DNA from: Bacillota bacterium
GTDB taxonomy: Bacteria > Bacillota > Clostridia > Lachnospirales > Lachnospiraceae
Assembly: GCA_023423335.1 (NCBI GenBank)
Contig: JAFAFU010000083.1
Span: 1-22,793 of the forward strand
DNA: 22,793 bases
Direction of reading: 5' to 3'
A program made the translations under genes and the position numbers. The notes below the pieces were generated by a model. It saw nothing but the letters and a program-made list of their open reading frames with translations. It searched no databases and was not told the origin of the DNA. Below, piece by piece: positions 16,056 to 22,447 of the stretch. The stretch's first letter is position 1; each line of letters begins with the position of its first letter.

Positions 16056-17984
16056 TTAACCGAGCTTTTCCAGTTCCCTGAGCCAGAGCGACGCCGAGGC
16101 ATCGCTGGGCATCCGCAGGTCACCCCTGGGCGATACGGATACACTTCCCACCTTCGGTCCGTCAGGCAGACAGGACCGCTTGAACTGCTGGGTGAAGAAT
16201 CTCCGGTAAAATACCTTCAGCCATTTTAGTATTACGTCCTCCCCATAACGTCCGTCAAAGGCCAGCTTTGCCAGACGATATACCTTCTGAGGTTCAAAAC
16301 CGAATCTTAATATATAATACAAGAAGAAATCGTGGAGCTCATAGGGTCCGACAATATCCTCCGTCTTCTGGGAAATCTCACCCTCCTTGGGAGGAAGCAG
16401 CTCCGGGCTGACCGGAGTATCCAGAATATCCGTCAACACCTCGGTAAGCTTACTGTTTGAGGTTGTCCCGGCAAAATACGCAACAAGAAACCGTACCAGG
16501 GTCTTCGGTACAGAAGCATTTACCCCATACATGGACATGTGATCCCCATTGTAGGTGGCCCATCCAAGAGCCAGCTCCGACATATCCCCGGTACCGACCA
16601 CAAGGCCGCTATAACGGCCTGCCAGATCCATCAGCACTTGGGTCCGCTCCCTGGCCTGACTGTTCTCGTAGGTAAGATCGTGTTTACCTATGTCCTGTCC
16701 GATATCACGGAAATGCTGCTCCACCGCTTCCCGGATAGGAATCTCCAGCAAGGTAACACCCAGATTCTTTGCCAGCGCAAGCGCATTCCGGTAGGTCCGG
16801 TCCGTTGTTCCAAAGCAGGGCATCGTTACCGCGATTATATTCTTCTTATCCAGATGAAGAAGTTCAAAGGCTTTATCCGCGACCAATAATGCCAGGGTCG
16901 AATCCAGTCCTCCGGAGATACCGATCACAACCGAATTTATCCCGGTATGCTCCAATCTGGTTTTTAATCCCAGGGCCTGGATATTGATGATATCCCTGCA
17001 GCGTTTGTTCCGGTTCGTTTGCTCGGAAGGAACGAAAGGAGCCGGATCAAATTTCCGGATCAGATCAATCTCTTTCAGTTCATAGCCGTCCTCCTGAAAG
17101 GAAAACGGAATCACTTTATAGGAAGCCGTATTTTGGCCCAGGTAGGTATCCATCCTTCTGCGCTCGCTTTTCAGCTTGCCCAGATCCAGTTCCATCAGGA
17201 TCATCCCATTCTCAAAGGGAACCGTCTCTGCCAGAAGGGTTCCGTTCTCCGCAATCAGGTTATGTCCGGCAAAGACCAAATCGGTCGTTGATTCCCCTTC
17301 TCCGGCATCCGAATATATATATCCGCAGACCAGTCTGGCCGACTGGCTCTTAACCAGCTCCCTGCGGAATTCATCTTTTCCCGTCAGCTCGTCGCTGGCA
17401 GACAGATTGGCAATTACCGTTGCCCCCGCGACACAATGGGAAATTCCCGGCGAAAGGGGAATCCAGAGATCTTCACAAATCTCCACCCCTAAGATGAAAT
17501 CCGGCATATTACGGCACTGGAACAGAATTCTGGAGCCAAAATCCACTTCCTGTCCCATAAAATCAACCTTTACCGGGTCCTGAATACCTGCAGTAAAATG
17601 CCTTGCTTCATAAAACTCCGTGTAGTTCGGTATAGACATCTTAGGAACAAGACCCAGCACCTTCCCCCCCTGCAGGATTGCCGCCGTATTGTAAAGCTTC
17701 CCCTGTCTCTGATACGGAAAGCCGACCACTGCGACCAGCTCCCTGCCCCTGGTTGACTCTGCTATCCTTATCACCTGCTCCTCGGCATTACGGAGCAGCG
17801 TATCCTGCAGGAACAGGTCACCGCAGGTATATCCGGTCACTGACAGCTCAGGAAATACAACCAGTTTGGTTCCCTGTTCTCCTGCTATTGCGATCATATC
17901 TATTATTTTCTCCGCATTGTAGATACAGTCTGCGACCCTGATTTTCGGTGTGGCCGCTGCGGCACGTAAAAAACCATGTATCAT
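16056..17984 (-). CDS. nadE: Glutamine-dependent NAD+ synthetase
   Basis: A 642-residue two-domain enzyme that amidates deamido-NAD to NAD+ in the last step of NAD synthesis, using ATP and ammonia released from glutamine. The N-terminal nitrilase-type glutaminase has the Glu-Lys-Cys triad: FPELS (Glu46), VPKMSIPNY (Lys115) and GVEICEDLW (Cys170). The C-terminal synthetase has the ATP-loop ISGGLDST (356-363) and GTGDMSELALGWATYNGDH. ATG 17984 is chosen over an in-frame ATG at 18005 because GGAGG lies just upstream and the protein then starts MIHGFLRAAAATPKIRVA, as expected for the domain. Its start overlaps the stop of a small leader ORF as ATGA. It heads an operon with degV. Confidence 0.96.
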   Translation of the reverse strand: MIHGFLRAAAATPKIRVADCIYNAEKIIDMIAIAGEQGTKLVVFPELSVTGYTCGDLFLQDTLLRNAEEQVIRIAESTRGRELVAVVGFPYQRQGKLYNTAAILQGGKVLGLVPKMSIPNYTEFYEARHFTAGIQDPVKVDFMGQEVDFGSRILFQCRNMPDFILGVEICEDLWIPLSPGISHCVAGATVIANLSASDELTGKDEFRRELVKSQSARLVCGYIYSDAGEGESTTDLVFAGHNLIAENGTLLAETVPFENGMILMELDLGKLKSERRRMDTYLGQNTASYKVIPFSFQEDGYELKEIDLIRKFDPAPFVPSEQTNRNKRCRDIINIQALGLKTRLEHTGINSVVIGISGGLDSTLALLVADKAFELLHLDKKNIIAVTMPCFGTTDRTYRNALALAKNLGVTLLEIPIREAVEQHFRDIGQDIGKHDLTYENSQARERTQVLMDLAGRYSGLVVGTGDMSELALGWATYNGDHMSMYGVNASVPKTLVRFLVAYFAGTTSNSKLTEVLTDILDTPVSPELLPPKEGEISQKTEDIVGPYELHDFFLYYILRFGFEPQKVYRLAKLAFDGRYGEDVILKWLKVFYRRFFTQQFKRSCLPDGPKVGSVSVSPRGDLRMPSDASASLWLRELEKLG

Positions 17985-18003
17985 AATAACCCTCCATGCT
18001 GCC
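17981..18003 (-). repeat. Leader repeat, copy 1 (nadE ribosome binding site)
   Basis: On the minus strand GGCAGCATGGAGGGTTATTA runs straight into the nadE start codon. It shares its core with copies at 20005-20029 and 20885-20906. Upstream, GCTGACGCC...GGGCAT (to 18028) is also shared with the kinase copy. Confidence 0.7.
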
Positions 18004-18088
18004 AATGCCCGCGAATCCCGGCGTCAGCACAATATTTGCAAAGTGAATTATTAATAAATTCACTTTGTGAAAAATCGGTATTTTTCAC
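17981..18088 (-). CDS. Putative 35-codon leader ORF overlapping the nadE start
   Basis: A GTG at 18088, five bases after GGAGG (18098-18094), opens a 35-codon frame that begins VKNTDFSQSEF and ends QHGGLL. Its TGA overlaps the nadE ATG in an ATGA junction, the usual sign of translational coupling. The frame runs through the leader hairpins and a CKYC pair. No homologue is recognised, and part of the frame is made of the leader repeat also found at the kinase gene. It could be a regulatory leader peptide or a chance frame. An alternative ATG at 18100 is in frame. Confidence 0.25.
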   Translation of the reverse strand: MKNTDFSQSEFINNSLCKYCADAGIRGHWQHGGLL

Positions 18089-18089
18089 A
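18039..18089 (-). promoter_or_regulatory. Overlapping perfect hairpins in the nadE leader
   Basis: CAAAGTGAATT (18039-18049) pairs with AATTCACTTTG (18057-18067), and TGTGAAAAAT (18066-18075) pairs with ATTTTTCACA (18080-18089). A third option, TTCAC-TTT-GTGAA (18059-18071), uses one arm of each. The two long stems cannot coexist with the third. Such competing stems are seen in attenuators and switches, but there is no T-run typical of a terminator. They lie within the roughly 170-base leader expected from the nadE promoter. Confidence 0.5.
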
Positions 18090-18160
18090 CTAACCTCCAT
18101 CTGCCGCTTGAACGGCATATAAAGCCTTTTGCCCGTTATCGACAAAAACCCCTTATGTTC

Positions 18161-18189
18161 ATTATAAAATTCAGCATAGGAAAAAACAA
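18161..18189 (-). promoter_or_regulatory. Candidate promoter of the nadE-degV operon
   Basis: On the minus strand TTGTTT (18189-18184), 17 bases, then a perfect TATAAT (18166-18161). A start near 18154 gives a leader of about 170 bases before the nadE ATG. Confidence 0.6.
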
Positions 18190-18230
18190 GTGTAATCTTT
18201 CTCTGCGATGGCTGATATTTATAGAAACTC

Positions 18231-18250
18231 AAAAAGCCCCCTTCGGGGGC
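18231..18250 (-). terminator. Intrinsic terminator of the small RNA
   Basis: On the minus strand GCCCCC-GAA-GGGGGC is followed at once by TTTTT. The flanks AGAAACTC and GAGTTTCT (18223-18260) can pair further. It would also stop read-through from the kinase gene. Confidence 0.88.
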
Positions 18251-18393
18251 TTGAGTTTCTCTTTGGTATATACCCAAAATGCCGTTTCCTGTATTTTGAC
18301 TCCTAGCCAAGCTAGGTGGGTAACCGCATATAAACTTCTGTCTTCCACTGCATATGGCGGCCTGACATCCACTTATAAATGTAGGAATCCCTT

Positions 18394-18421
18394 ATTATAT
18401 CATGTAGGTTCAAAATGACAG
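18394..18421 (-). promoter_or_regulatory. Second candidate small-RNA promoter
   Basis: On the minus strand CTGTCA (18421-18416), 16 bases, then TATAAT (18399-18394), giving a start near 18387. If the upstream promoter is used instead, this TATAAT lies within the RNA. Confidence 0.35.
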
Positions 18422-18455
18422 GAGTATCGTACATCTCAGGAATTTTTATATATTT

Positions 18456-18484
18456 ATTATAACTGATTTACCTCTCTGTTTCAA
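18456..18484 (-). promoter_or_regulatory. Near-consensus promoter for the small RNA
   Basis: On the minus strand TTGAAA (18484-18479), exactly 17 bases, then TATAAT (18461-18456). It begins 31 bases after the kinase stop codon, and no gene follows before the terminator at 18231-18250, which is the main argument for an RNA gene. Confidence 0.65.
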
Positions 18485-18514
18485 GGTTTTTATCGTCATT
18501 TTAAAAGGTATTTC

Positions 18515-20008
18515 TTAGAAATCCAATTCATATAAAGGAAATGTAAATAGAAACGTACTGCCCACACCGGGAGTCGATTCCACATCAATGGAGCCGCCGT
18601 GTTTTATCGCTATTTGCTTGGCTATGGCAAGCCCAAGTCCTGTTCCGCTGGCATTCTGCCGAAGATTCGTCTTATAGAATTTCTCAAAGATATTGGCTAT
18701 ATCACAGGCTTCAATTCCAATGCCCTCATCCCTGATCGATACTTTTATTTTGTCCTGCTTCATTAAATTTATGTGTACGGATTTCATTTCACCGGAGAAT
18801 TTTATGGCATTGTCGAGAATTACCATAAACATTTGTCTCAGCCGGTCATAATCCCCCAGCATCATAATGACAGGACTGTCCTTCTTCACATCAATGGTGA
18901 TATTCTTCTTATCAGCGATCGTACAGGCGCTGCGAATAATATCCTCAAATACCTGGACCAAATTAACCGGTTCTTTATCAATGACAAAGTCCGGATTTTG
19001 CATCTTGGAGAGCAGCAGCAGGTCACCGACCAGTCTCTCCATGGTTTTGCATTCCGAAAGCATACGGTCATAATACTGCTCTTCCTTGTCCTTCTCCTGA
19101 ACGACACCGTCCACCAATGCTTCCGTATAAGCCCGCAGAACAGTAATAGGTGTCCTGAGCTCATGGGATACGTTAGCGAAAAAGTCCAGACGCATCTGAT
19201 CCAGATTTTTTCTCTGGATATCATTCTCCAGGAGCTTCTCCGACAGGATATCCACGGTCTTGGCCAGATCGCCGATCTCGTCCTTCCGGCTGATGCCTGT
19301 CTTGCTCTGATAATTACCTGCCGCCAGCTCAAGGGCAGTGACACGCATCCGGGAAATCGGAAGAGCCAGCTCCGATGCAAATACAATTATTATGATAAAG
19401 GAAATAGCCAGGGCAGCAACGCTGCTGTATACAATTACACTCAGGCTGCCATCTATGATATCCTTAAGCTCCGTGACCTGGGATTTTAAAAGAACGGCGC
19501 CTACCACCTCGCCGCGGTTAATTCCAAAGATCGGCACGGCCATGGTAATTGTCTGGGATTGATAGATTTCATCATATTGTATACTGTAATTCCCCTGATT
19601 TCTAACATCCAGGAATGCGCTGTCCACCAGTTCAATATAATCCTTATAATCCTCGCTTTCAGCAAGCTCATCATAAGAATTCGTCGTAAGTCTCTCATCC
19701 ATCGGATGTGCCGCAAAAGGATTCGAAATCGTCCAAATATCCAGACTGGTGATTTCCGTCATCCCATTATAATAATCTAGATATCCGTTATATTTCTCAT
19801 TGCTGATGAAATCATCCGTGATCATGGACGCAAATTTCGTCGCCTGCTCCTTAACCTTATCCTTGTTATTGTTCTTTGTCGTATTCTCATACAGCTTGAT
19901 GAAGATAAAGCAGATCAATACCGCAGTAACTAACAGCATGATTGCATAATTCAGATACAGTTTAAAAAACAACCGGTTATAAACCCGTACCTTATTTTCT
20001 TTTGCCAT
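18515..20008 (-). CDS. Membrane sensor histidine kinase
   Basis: A 497-residue kinase. TM1 lies at about 19-39, an extracytoplasmic sensor loop at about 40-190 (no recognised ligand fold), and TM2 at about 191-212. HAMP follows at about 213-265. The HisKA motif FFANVSHELRTP has phospho-acceptor His282. The ATPase domain has the N box VILDNAIKFSG, G1 VSIRDEGIGI, the F box FEKFYK and G2 GTGLGLAIAKQ. It belongs to the PhoR/ResE-like class. It follows the OmpR-type regulator gene at 20110 by 101 bp and should phosphorylate it. The signal is unknown. ATG 20008 has GGAGG six bases upstream, within the leader repeat; an in-frame ATG at 20038 lies inside the intercistronic hairpins and is rejected. 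Confidence 0.93.
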   Translation of the reverse strand: MAKENKVRVYNRLFFKLYLNYAIMLLVTAVLICFIFIKLYENTTKNNNKDKVKEQATKFASMITDDFISNEKYNGYLDYYNGMTEITSLDIWTISNPFAAHPMDERLTTNSYDELAESEDYKDYIELVDSAFLDVRNQGNYSIQYDEIYQSQTITMAVPIFGINRGEVVGAVLLKSQVTELKDIIDGSLSVIVYSSVAALAISFIIIIVFASELALPISRMRVTALELAAGNYQSKTGISRKDEIGDLAKTVDILSEKLLENDIQRKNLDQMRLDFFANVSHELRTPITVLRAYTEALVDGVVQEKDKEEQYYDRMLSECKTMERLVGDLLLLSKMQNPDFVIDKEPVNLVQVFEDIIRSACTIADKKNITIDVKKDSPVIMMLGDYDRLRQMFMVILDNAIKFSGEMKSVHINLMKQDKIKVSIRDEGIGIEACDIANIFEKFYKTNLRQNASGTGLGLAIAKQIAIKHGGSIDVESTPGVGSTFLFTFPLYELDF

Positions 20009-20029
20009 TATAATCCTCCATGCTGCCGC
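20005..20029 (-). repeat. Leader repeat, copy 2 (kinase ribosome binding site)
   Basis: On the minus strand GCGGCAGCATGGAGGATTAT leads into the kinase ATG. It matches copy 1 at nearly every position of the 20-base core. The preceding GCTTACGCC...GGGCAT (to 20055) matches the corresponding nadE stretch. Confidence 0.7.
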
Positions 20030-20047
20030 TATGCCCATAAAATTTGG

Positions 20048-20101
20048 GCGTAAGCATAAGTCGAAAGTGTGAAGGCTTCCCCCACACTTTTAGCATTACG
20101 C
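20048..20101 (-). promoter_or_regulatory. Intercistronic stem-loops between regulator and kinase genes
   Basis: GCGTAAGC (20048-20055) can pair with GCATTACGC (20093-20101) with one bulge. Within it AAAGTGTG pairs with CACACTTT. Next to it GCCCA-TAAAATT-TGGGC forms another hairpin on the kinase side. These fill nearly the whole gap between the two cistrons. They may set the relative amounts of regulator and kinase, or be part of the leader repeat described at the other loci. Confidence 0.5.
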
Positions 20102-20109
20102 GTTCCCTG

Positions 20110-20805
20110 CTATTTTTCGGCTATCTCAAATTTATAGCCGACCCCCCATATGGTTTTGATTGTCCAGGAGGGATGTTCTTCCAGATCAAGTTTTGCCCTT
20201 AACCGCTTGATATGGGAATCAACCGTCCTGCTGTCCCCGAAATAATCAAAGCCCCACAGGCTATCCAACAGATTATCCCTGGTGAAAACCTTATTCGGAT
20301 TGGTTGCAAGGGTCCACATGGTCTCGATTTCCTTCTTGGTGAGGGCTATTTTCTTTCCCCCGATATGTAAGGTATATTCCTCGAGATTAATTTCCAGATT
20401 TCCAACATTAATTATGTTCTCCGAGGAAGCTTCCTTCGCGGTCTTCGTCATACGTCTCATGACTGCTCTGACCCTGGCCATTACTTCTCTGGGACTGAAG
20501 GGTTTTACTATGTAGTCATCCGCTCCGATATCAAGTCCCATGATCTTATCAAAATCTTCACCCCTGGCGGTAATCAGTATAACCGGTACATTCGACTTAC
20601 TTCTGATCTTCCTGCAGACCTCATAACCGTCTTCCTTAGGCATCATCACATCCAGAAGCACTACCTCCGGATTATATTCCGTAAATAGTCTGATTGCCTC
20701 TTCTCCATCTCCTGCAACTACCGGTTCAAAGCCTTCCATTTTTGAGTATGTTGATAAGATGTCAGTAATGTCTCGGTTATCATCAGCGATTAGAATATGC
20801 TGCAT
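20110..20805 (-). CDS. OmpR/PhoB-family response regulator
   Basis: A 231-residue regulator. The receiver domain (about 1-120) has the acidic pair ADD (Asp8, Asp9), phospho-acceptor Asp52 in LLDVMMP, Thr79 in LITARGE and Lys101 in IVKPFSP. The DNA-binding winged helix (about 130-229) has LTKKEIETMWTLA...GDSRTVDSHIKRLRAKL and ends WGVGYKFE, typical of the OmpR class. With the kinase encoded downstream it forms a complete two-component system; the target genes are unknown. ATG 20805 has GGGAGG nine bases upstream, while a TTG at 20811 in frame would leave only three. It is transcribed ahead of the kinase gene, behind a long structured leader. Confidence 0.95.
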   Translation of the reverse strand: MQHILIADDNRDITDILSTYSKMEGFEPVVAGDGEEAIRLFTEYNPEVVLLDVMMPKEDGYEVCRKIRSKSNVPVILITARGEDFDKIMGLDIGADDYIVKPFSPREVMARVRAVMRRMTKTAKEASSENIINVGNLEINLEEYTLHIGGKKIALTKKEIETMWTLATNPNKVFTRDNLLDSLWGFDYFGDSRTVDSHIKRLRAKLDLEEHPSWTIKTIWGVGYKFEIAEK

Positions 20806-21152
20806 TATCAAAATCCTCCCTTATAGTTCTTCTTCTCATGTAAATGCAGATTGGATGCATGGCAAACAAACCAACCGTTTCTCTTAATAATGCCGTCCAT
20901 GTTGCCGCTTTCGGCAGCTAAAAAAGGCCGAAAGAGCGTGCTTACACGCTTTGATTACGCAGGCACAAGCCTCTGCGCCGCCGCTTCACAGCGGCATGGA
21001 AAAGACCGGAAGAACAAGAAGTGAGCACCTCTGTGCGAACTTTGCAGCTCTTCACGCAGCCAAACATACCTGCCCTTTGTGTTAGTTTGTGCCGAGGATT
21101 ACGTAGGCACAAACTTCTAAGTGTGAATTATGTTCCTTATAATTCACACTAT
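20806..21152 (-). promoter_or_regulatory. Structured leader of about 350 bases upstream of the two-component operon
   Basis: No protein gene is evident here. The predicted transcript begins almost at a perfect 12-bp hairpin (21120-21150). Next is a perfect 10-bp hairpin AGTTTGTGCC/GGCACAAACT (21084-21115). Then come GCCGC-TTCACA-GCGGC (about 20980-20995) and AAAGaGCGTG-CTTA-CACGCTTT (20929-20950). Two overlapping alternatives follow: CTTTCGGC with GCCGAAAG, and GTTGCCG with CGGCAGC, sharing CGGC. A 22-bp direct repeat (20953-20974 and 21097-21118) differs at three positions. A 41-codon frame starting at 21067 (MFGCVKSCKV) ends at 20942 but is arginine-rich, built on the repeats, and not called. 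The layout suggests dispersed repeats inserted into a leader, or a cis-acting regulator. Confidence 0.5.
20885..20906 (-). repeat. Leader repeat, copy 3 (diverged, in the response-regulator leader)
   Basis: On the minus strand GCGGCAACATGGACGGCATT then ATTA matches the other copies except for a few changes, including GGAGG to GGACGG. Here it is about 80 bases away from the gene start, so it does not provide the ribosome binding site. Upstream GCGTAATC and AAAGCGTG correspond to GCGTAATG and AAAGTGTG of the kinase copy. Confidence 0.55.
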
Positions 21153-21158
21153 ACATAT

Positions 21159-21186
21159 ATTATATTAAATCACAGAAATAAAACAA
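21159..21186 (-). promoter_or_regulatory. Candidate promoter of the two-component operon
   Basis: On the minus strand TTGTTT (21186-21181), 16 bases, then TATAAT (21164-21159), with a start near 21152, immediately before the first leader hairpin. The remaining 21187-21354 is very AT-rich and must hold the promoter of the plus-strand gene at 21355. A TAGAAT at 21303-21308 is the best -10 there, but no -35 with good spacing was found. Confidence 0.5.
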
Positions 21187-21354
21187 GTAGAAAAACTTAT
21201 GAAAAAAATTTGCATATGATTCCAATATATCCTTTATATAATAAATATAAAAAAATTTACAATATGACACTTTTCTGACAAAAATAAATGTTATCCTCTT
21301 ATTAGAATAGATAGGATGTGACATGAGGAATTTCCAAAACCCGGAGGAAGTACC

Positions 21355-22233
21355 ATGAAAAAGAATTTAATTAAATGCTTTATCTCCTTGGGCTTATTCC
21401 TTTTCATCACGGTTATGGCACCGGACCTGATACCGAAGGGTGTCCATACGGCATATGCAACTACTGTTGAGAAGGAAAAAAGCGATGACTACCGGCTGAA
21501 CTTAAAGAGCATCACTTTGGTAAAAGGCAAGACCTTTCCCCTGAAGGTTTATAATTTAGGTGTGAATGCCAAGCTCAGTTATAAGTCTGCCGATTCGGAA
21601 ATTGCTTCTGTTGGCGATGACGGTACAATCTATGCTAAAATGGTAGGTGTCACCACAATCACCGCAACCATCAAAGATGGCTTGAGTTCAACCAGCTTAA
21701 CCTGTGATGTAACGGTTGGTCCACCGGCTTTCAGTATTAAGATGACCAGATCAAGGATTATACTCGGAATTGAAAAGAGCGACTCCTTAAGTGTCATCAT
21801 GAAGCCGAGTAATACGGCTGAGAATGCGCGTTTTTCCAGTTATGATCCTGCAATTGCTTACATCAGCTCCGGTGGGCGTGCTACCGGCAAGAAGGTAGGT
21901 TTCACCTATCTGTTTGCTGAAATCGATGCCCAGAATGTTGACGGCAGATGCAAATTTGCATATTGCAGCATAATCGTGGTTAATCCTGAAGATGTTCTCC
22001 CTCTGGAGAGTTACTTCAGCGACCATCCCGAGTTTAACCTGATCTCGGAGGATGAATTTGACTCTGCTCTGTCAGAATTCTTCAATAGTTCGACAGTAAC
22101 AGCAACACCTGCTCCGACAGCGGCTGCAAAGTCTTCCGCATCCCTGGTGGATACACTGGATAAATTCTTGAACGGCAAGTTCAACCTGGCTGCGCTCCGT
22201 AAGGAGCTTGAAGCCAAAACATCTGTGAATTAA
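21355..22233 (+). CDS. Secreted protein with bacterial Ig-like (BIG2) repeats
   Basis: A 292-residue protein. A long signal peptide (hydrophobic 9-23, likely cut after AYA at 35) leads to two Ig-like segments. The first, about 46-121 (LNLKSITLVKGKTFPLKV...ADSEIASVGDDGTIYAKMVGVTTITATI), is a clear BIG2 domain. The second, about 126-210, is a more diverged one. A Thr/Pro/Ala/Ser linker (about 246-264) follows, then a short amphipathic C-terminal segment (VDTLDKFLNGKFNLAALRKEL). No LPXTG, S-layer or catalytic motif is seen, so it is probably a structural or adhesion protein on the cell surface or free outside; the exact role is unknown. GGAGG lies seven bases before the ATG. It is monocistronic, ending in a strong terminator. 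Confidence 0.82.
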   Translation: MKKNLIKCFISLGLFLFITVMAPDLIPKGVHTAYATTVEKEKSDDYRLNLKSITLVKGKTFPLKVYNLGVNAKLSYKSADSEIASVGDDGTIYAKMVGVTTITATIKDGLSSTSLTCDVTVGPPAFSIKMTRSRIILGIEKSDSLSVIMKPSNTAENARFSSYDPAIAYISSGGRATGKKVGFTYLFAEIDAQNVDGRCKFAYCSIIVVNPEDVLPLESYFSDHPEFNLISEDEFDSALSEFFNSSTVTATPAPTAAAKSSASLVDTLDKFLNGKFNLAALRKELEAKTSVN

Positions 22234-22282
22234 CCGGAAGTAGTTTCAACAGACTTTTCGCATTATAATATAGCATAATTCA

Positions 22283-22314
22283 GAGAGGCAGGTAAACCCC
22301 TGCCTCTCATTTTT
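22283..22314 (+). terminator. Intrinsic terminator after the BIG2 gene
   Basis: GAGAGGCAGG (22283-22292) and CCTGCCTCTC (22299-22308) pair perfectly over 10 bp around TAAACC, followed by ATTTTT. Confidence 0.88.
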
Positions 22315-22381
22315 ATCATAGTAATTTTTGTTATGGAAACATCTGGCAGTCCAAAGATAATGCTGCATCTTTTTGCGATTG

Positions 22382-22390
22382 TGTTATAAT
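22382..22390 (+). promoter_or_regulatory. Extended -10 promoter of the glyoxalase-like gene
   Basis: TGTTATAAT (TG at 22382-22383, perfect TATAAT at 22385-22390) lies 57 bases before the start codon. The -35 region is poor, as is common for extended -10 promoters. Confidence 0.45.
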
Positions 22391-22447
22391 AACAAGGAAT
22401 TAACTGCTTCCTCATATACTTAAATACGAAGAAAGGTGGTATCATAA

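Larger units (their letters stand above)
18231..18449 (-). ncRNA. Candidate structured small RNA (possibly 6S-like)
   Basis: An intergenic transcript of about 219 bases (or about 158 from a second promoter), framed by consensus promoters and a strong intrinsic terminator, with no convincing ORF. Long-range pairing is striking: the minus-strand copy of 18423-18410 pairs with that of 18299-18287 over 13 bp with one bulged C, continued by CCUA (18408-18405) with UAGG (18305-18302). Inside or alternative to it are hairpins at 18361-18385 (10 bp, one bulge, G-U pairs) and 18302-18316 (CCTAGC-TTG-GCTAGG). A palindrome GGTATATACC (18265-18274) lies near the 3' end. Size, rod-like closing and a terminator agree with 6S RNA, which holds RNA polymerase in stationary phase, but I do not recognise the sequence itself. 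It lies directly behind the histidine kinase gene and ahead of nadE. Confidence 0.5.

Noticed and set aside
17981..18310. 109-codon minus-strand frame covering the nadE leader and part of the small RNA
   Set aside because: It crosses a strong terminator and a promoter, has no ribosome binding site at its start, and its upstream part shows no protein-like pattern. Only the last 35 codons are kept as a weak leader ORF.
18310..18335. T-box-like stretch AGGTGGGTAACCGC on the plus strand
   Set aside because: It resembles the T-box core only loosely, lies on the strand without a downstream gene to regulate, and the opposite strand has promoter and terminator for the small RNA.
18773..19489. 238-codon plus-strand frame opposite the kinase gene
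   Set aside because: It is antisense to the catalytic and HAMP regions of an intact kinase and has no ribosome binding site or domain.
20942..21067. 41-codon frame in the two-component leader
   Set aside because: Its sequence is mainly the translated palindromic repeats with an arginine run; no ribosome binding site with good spacing and no recognisable family.
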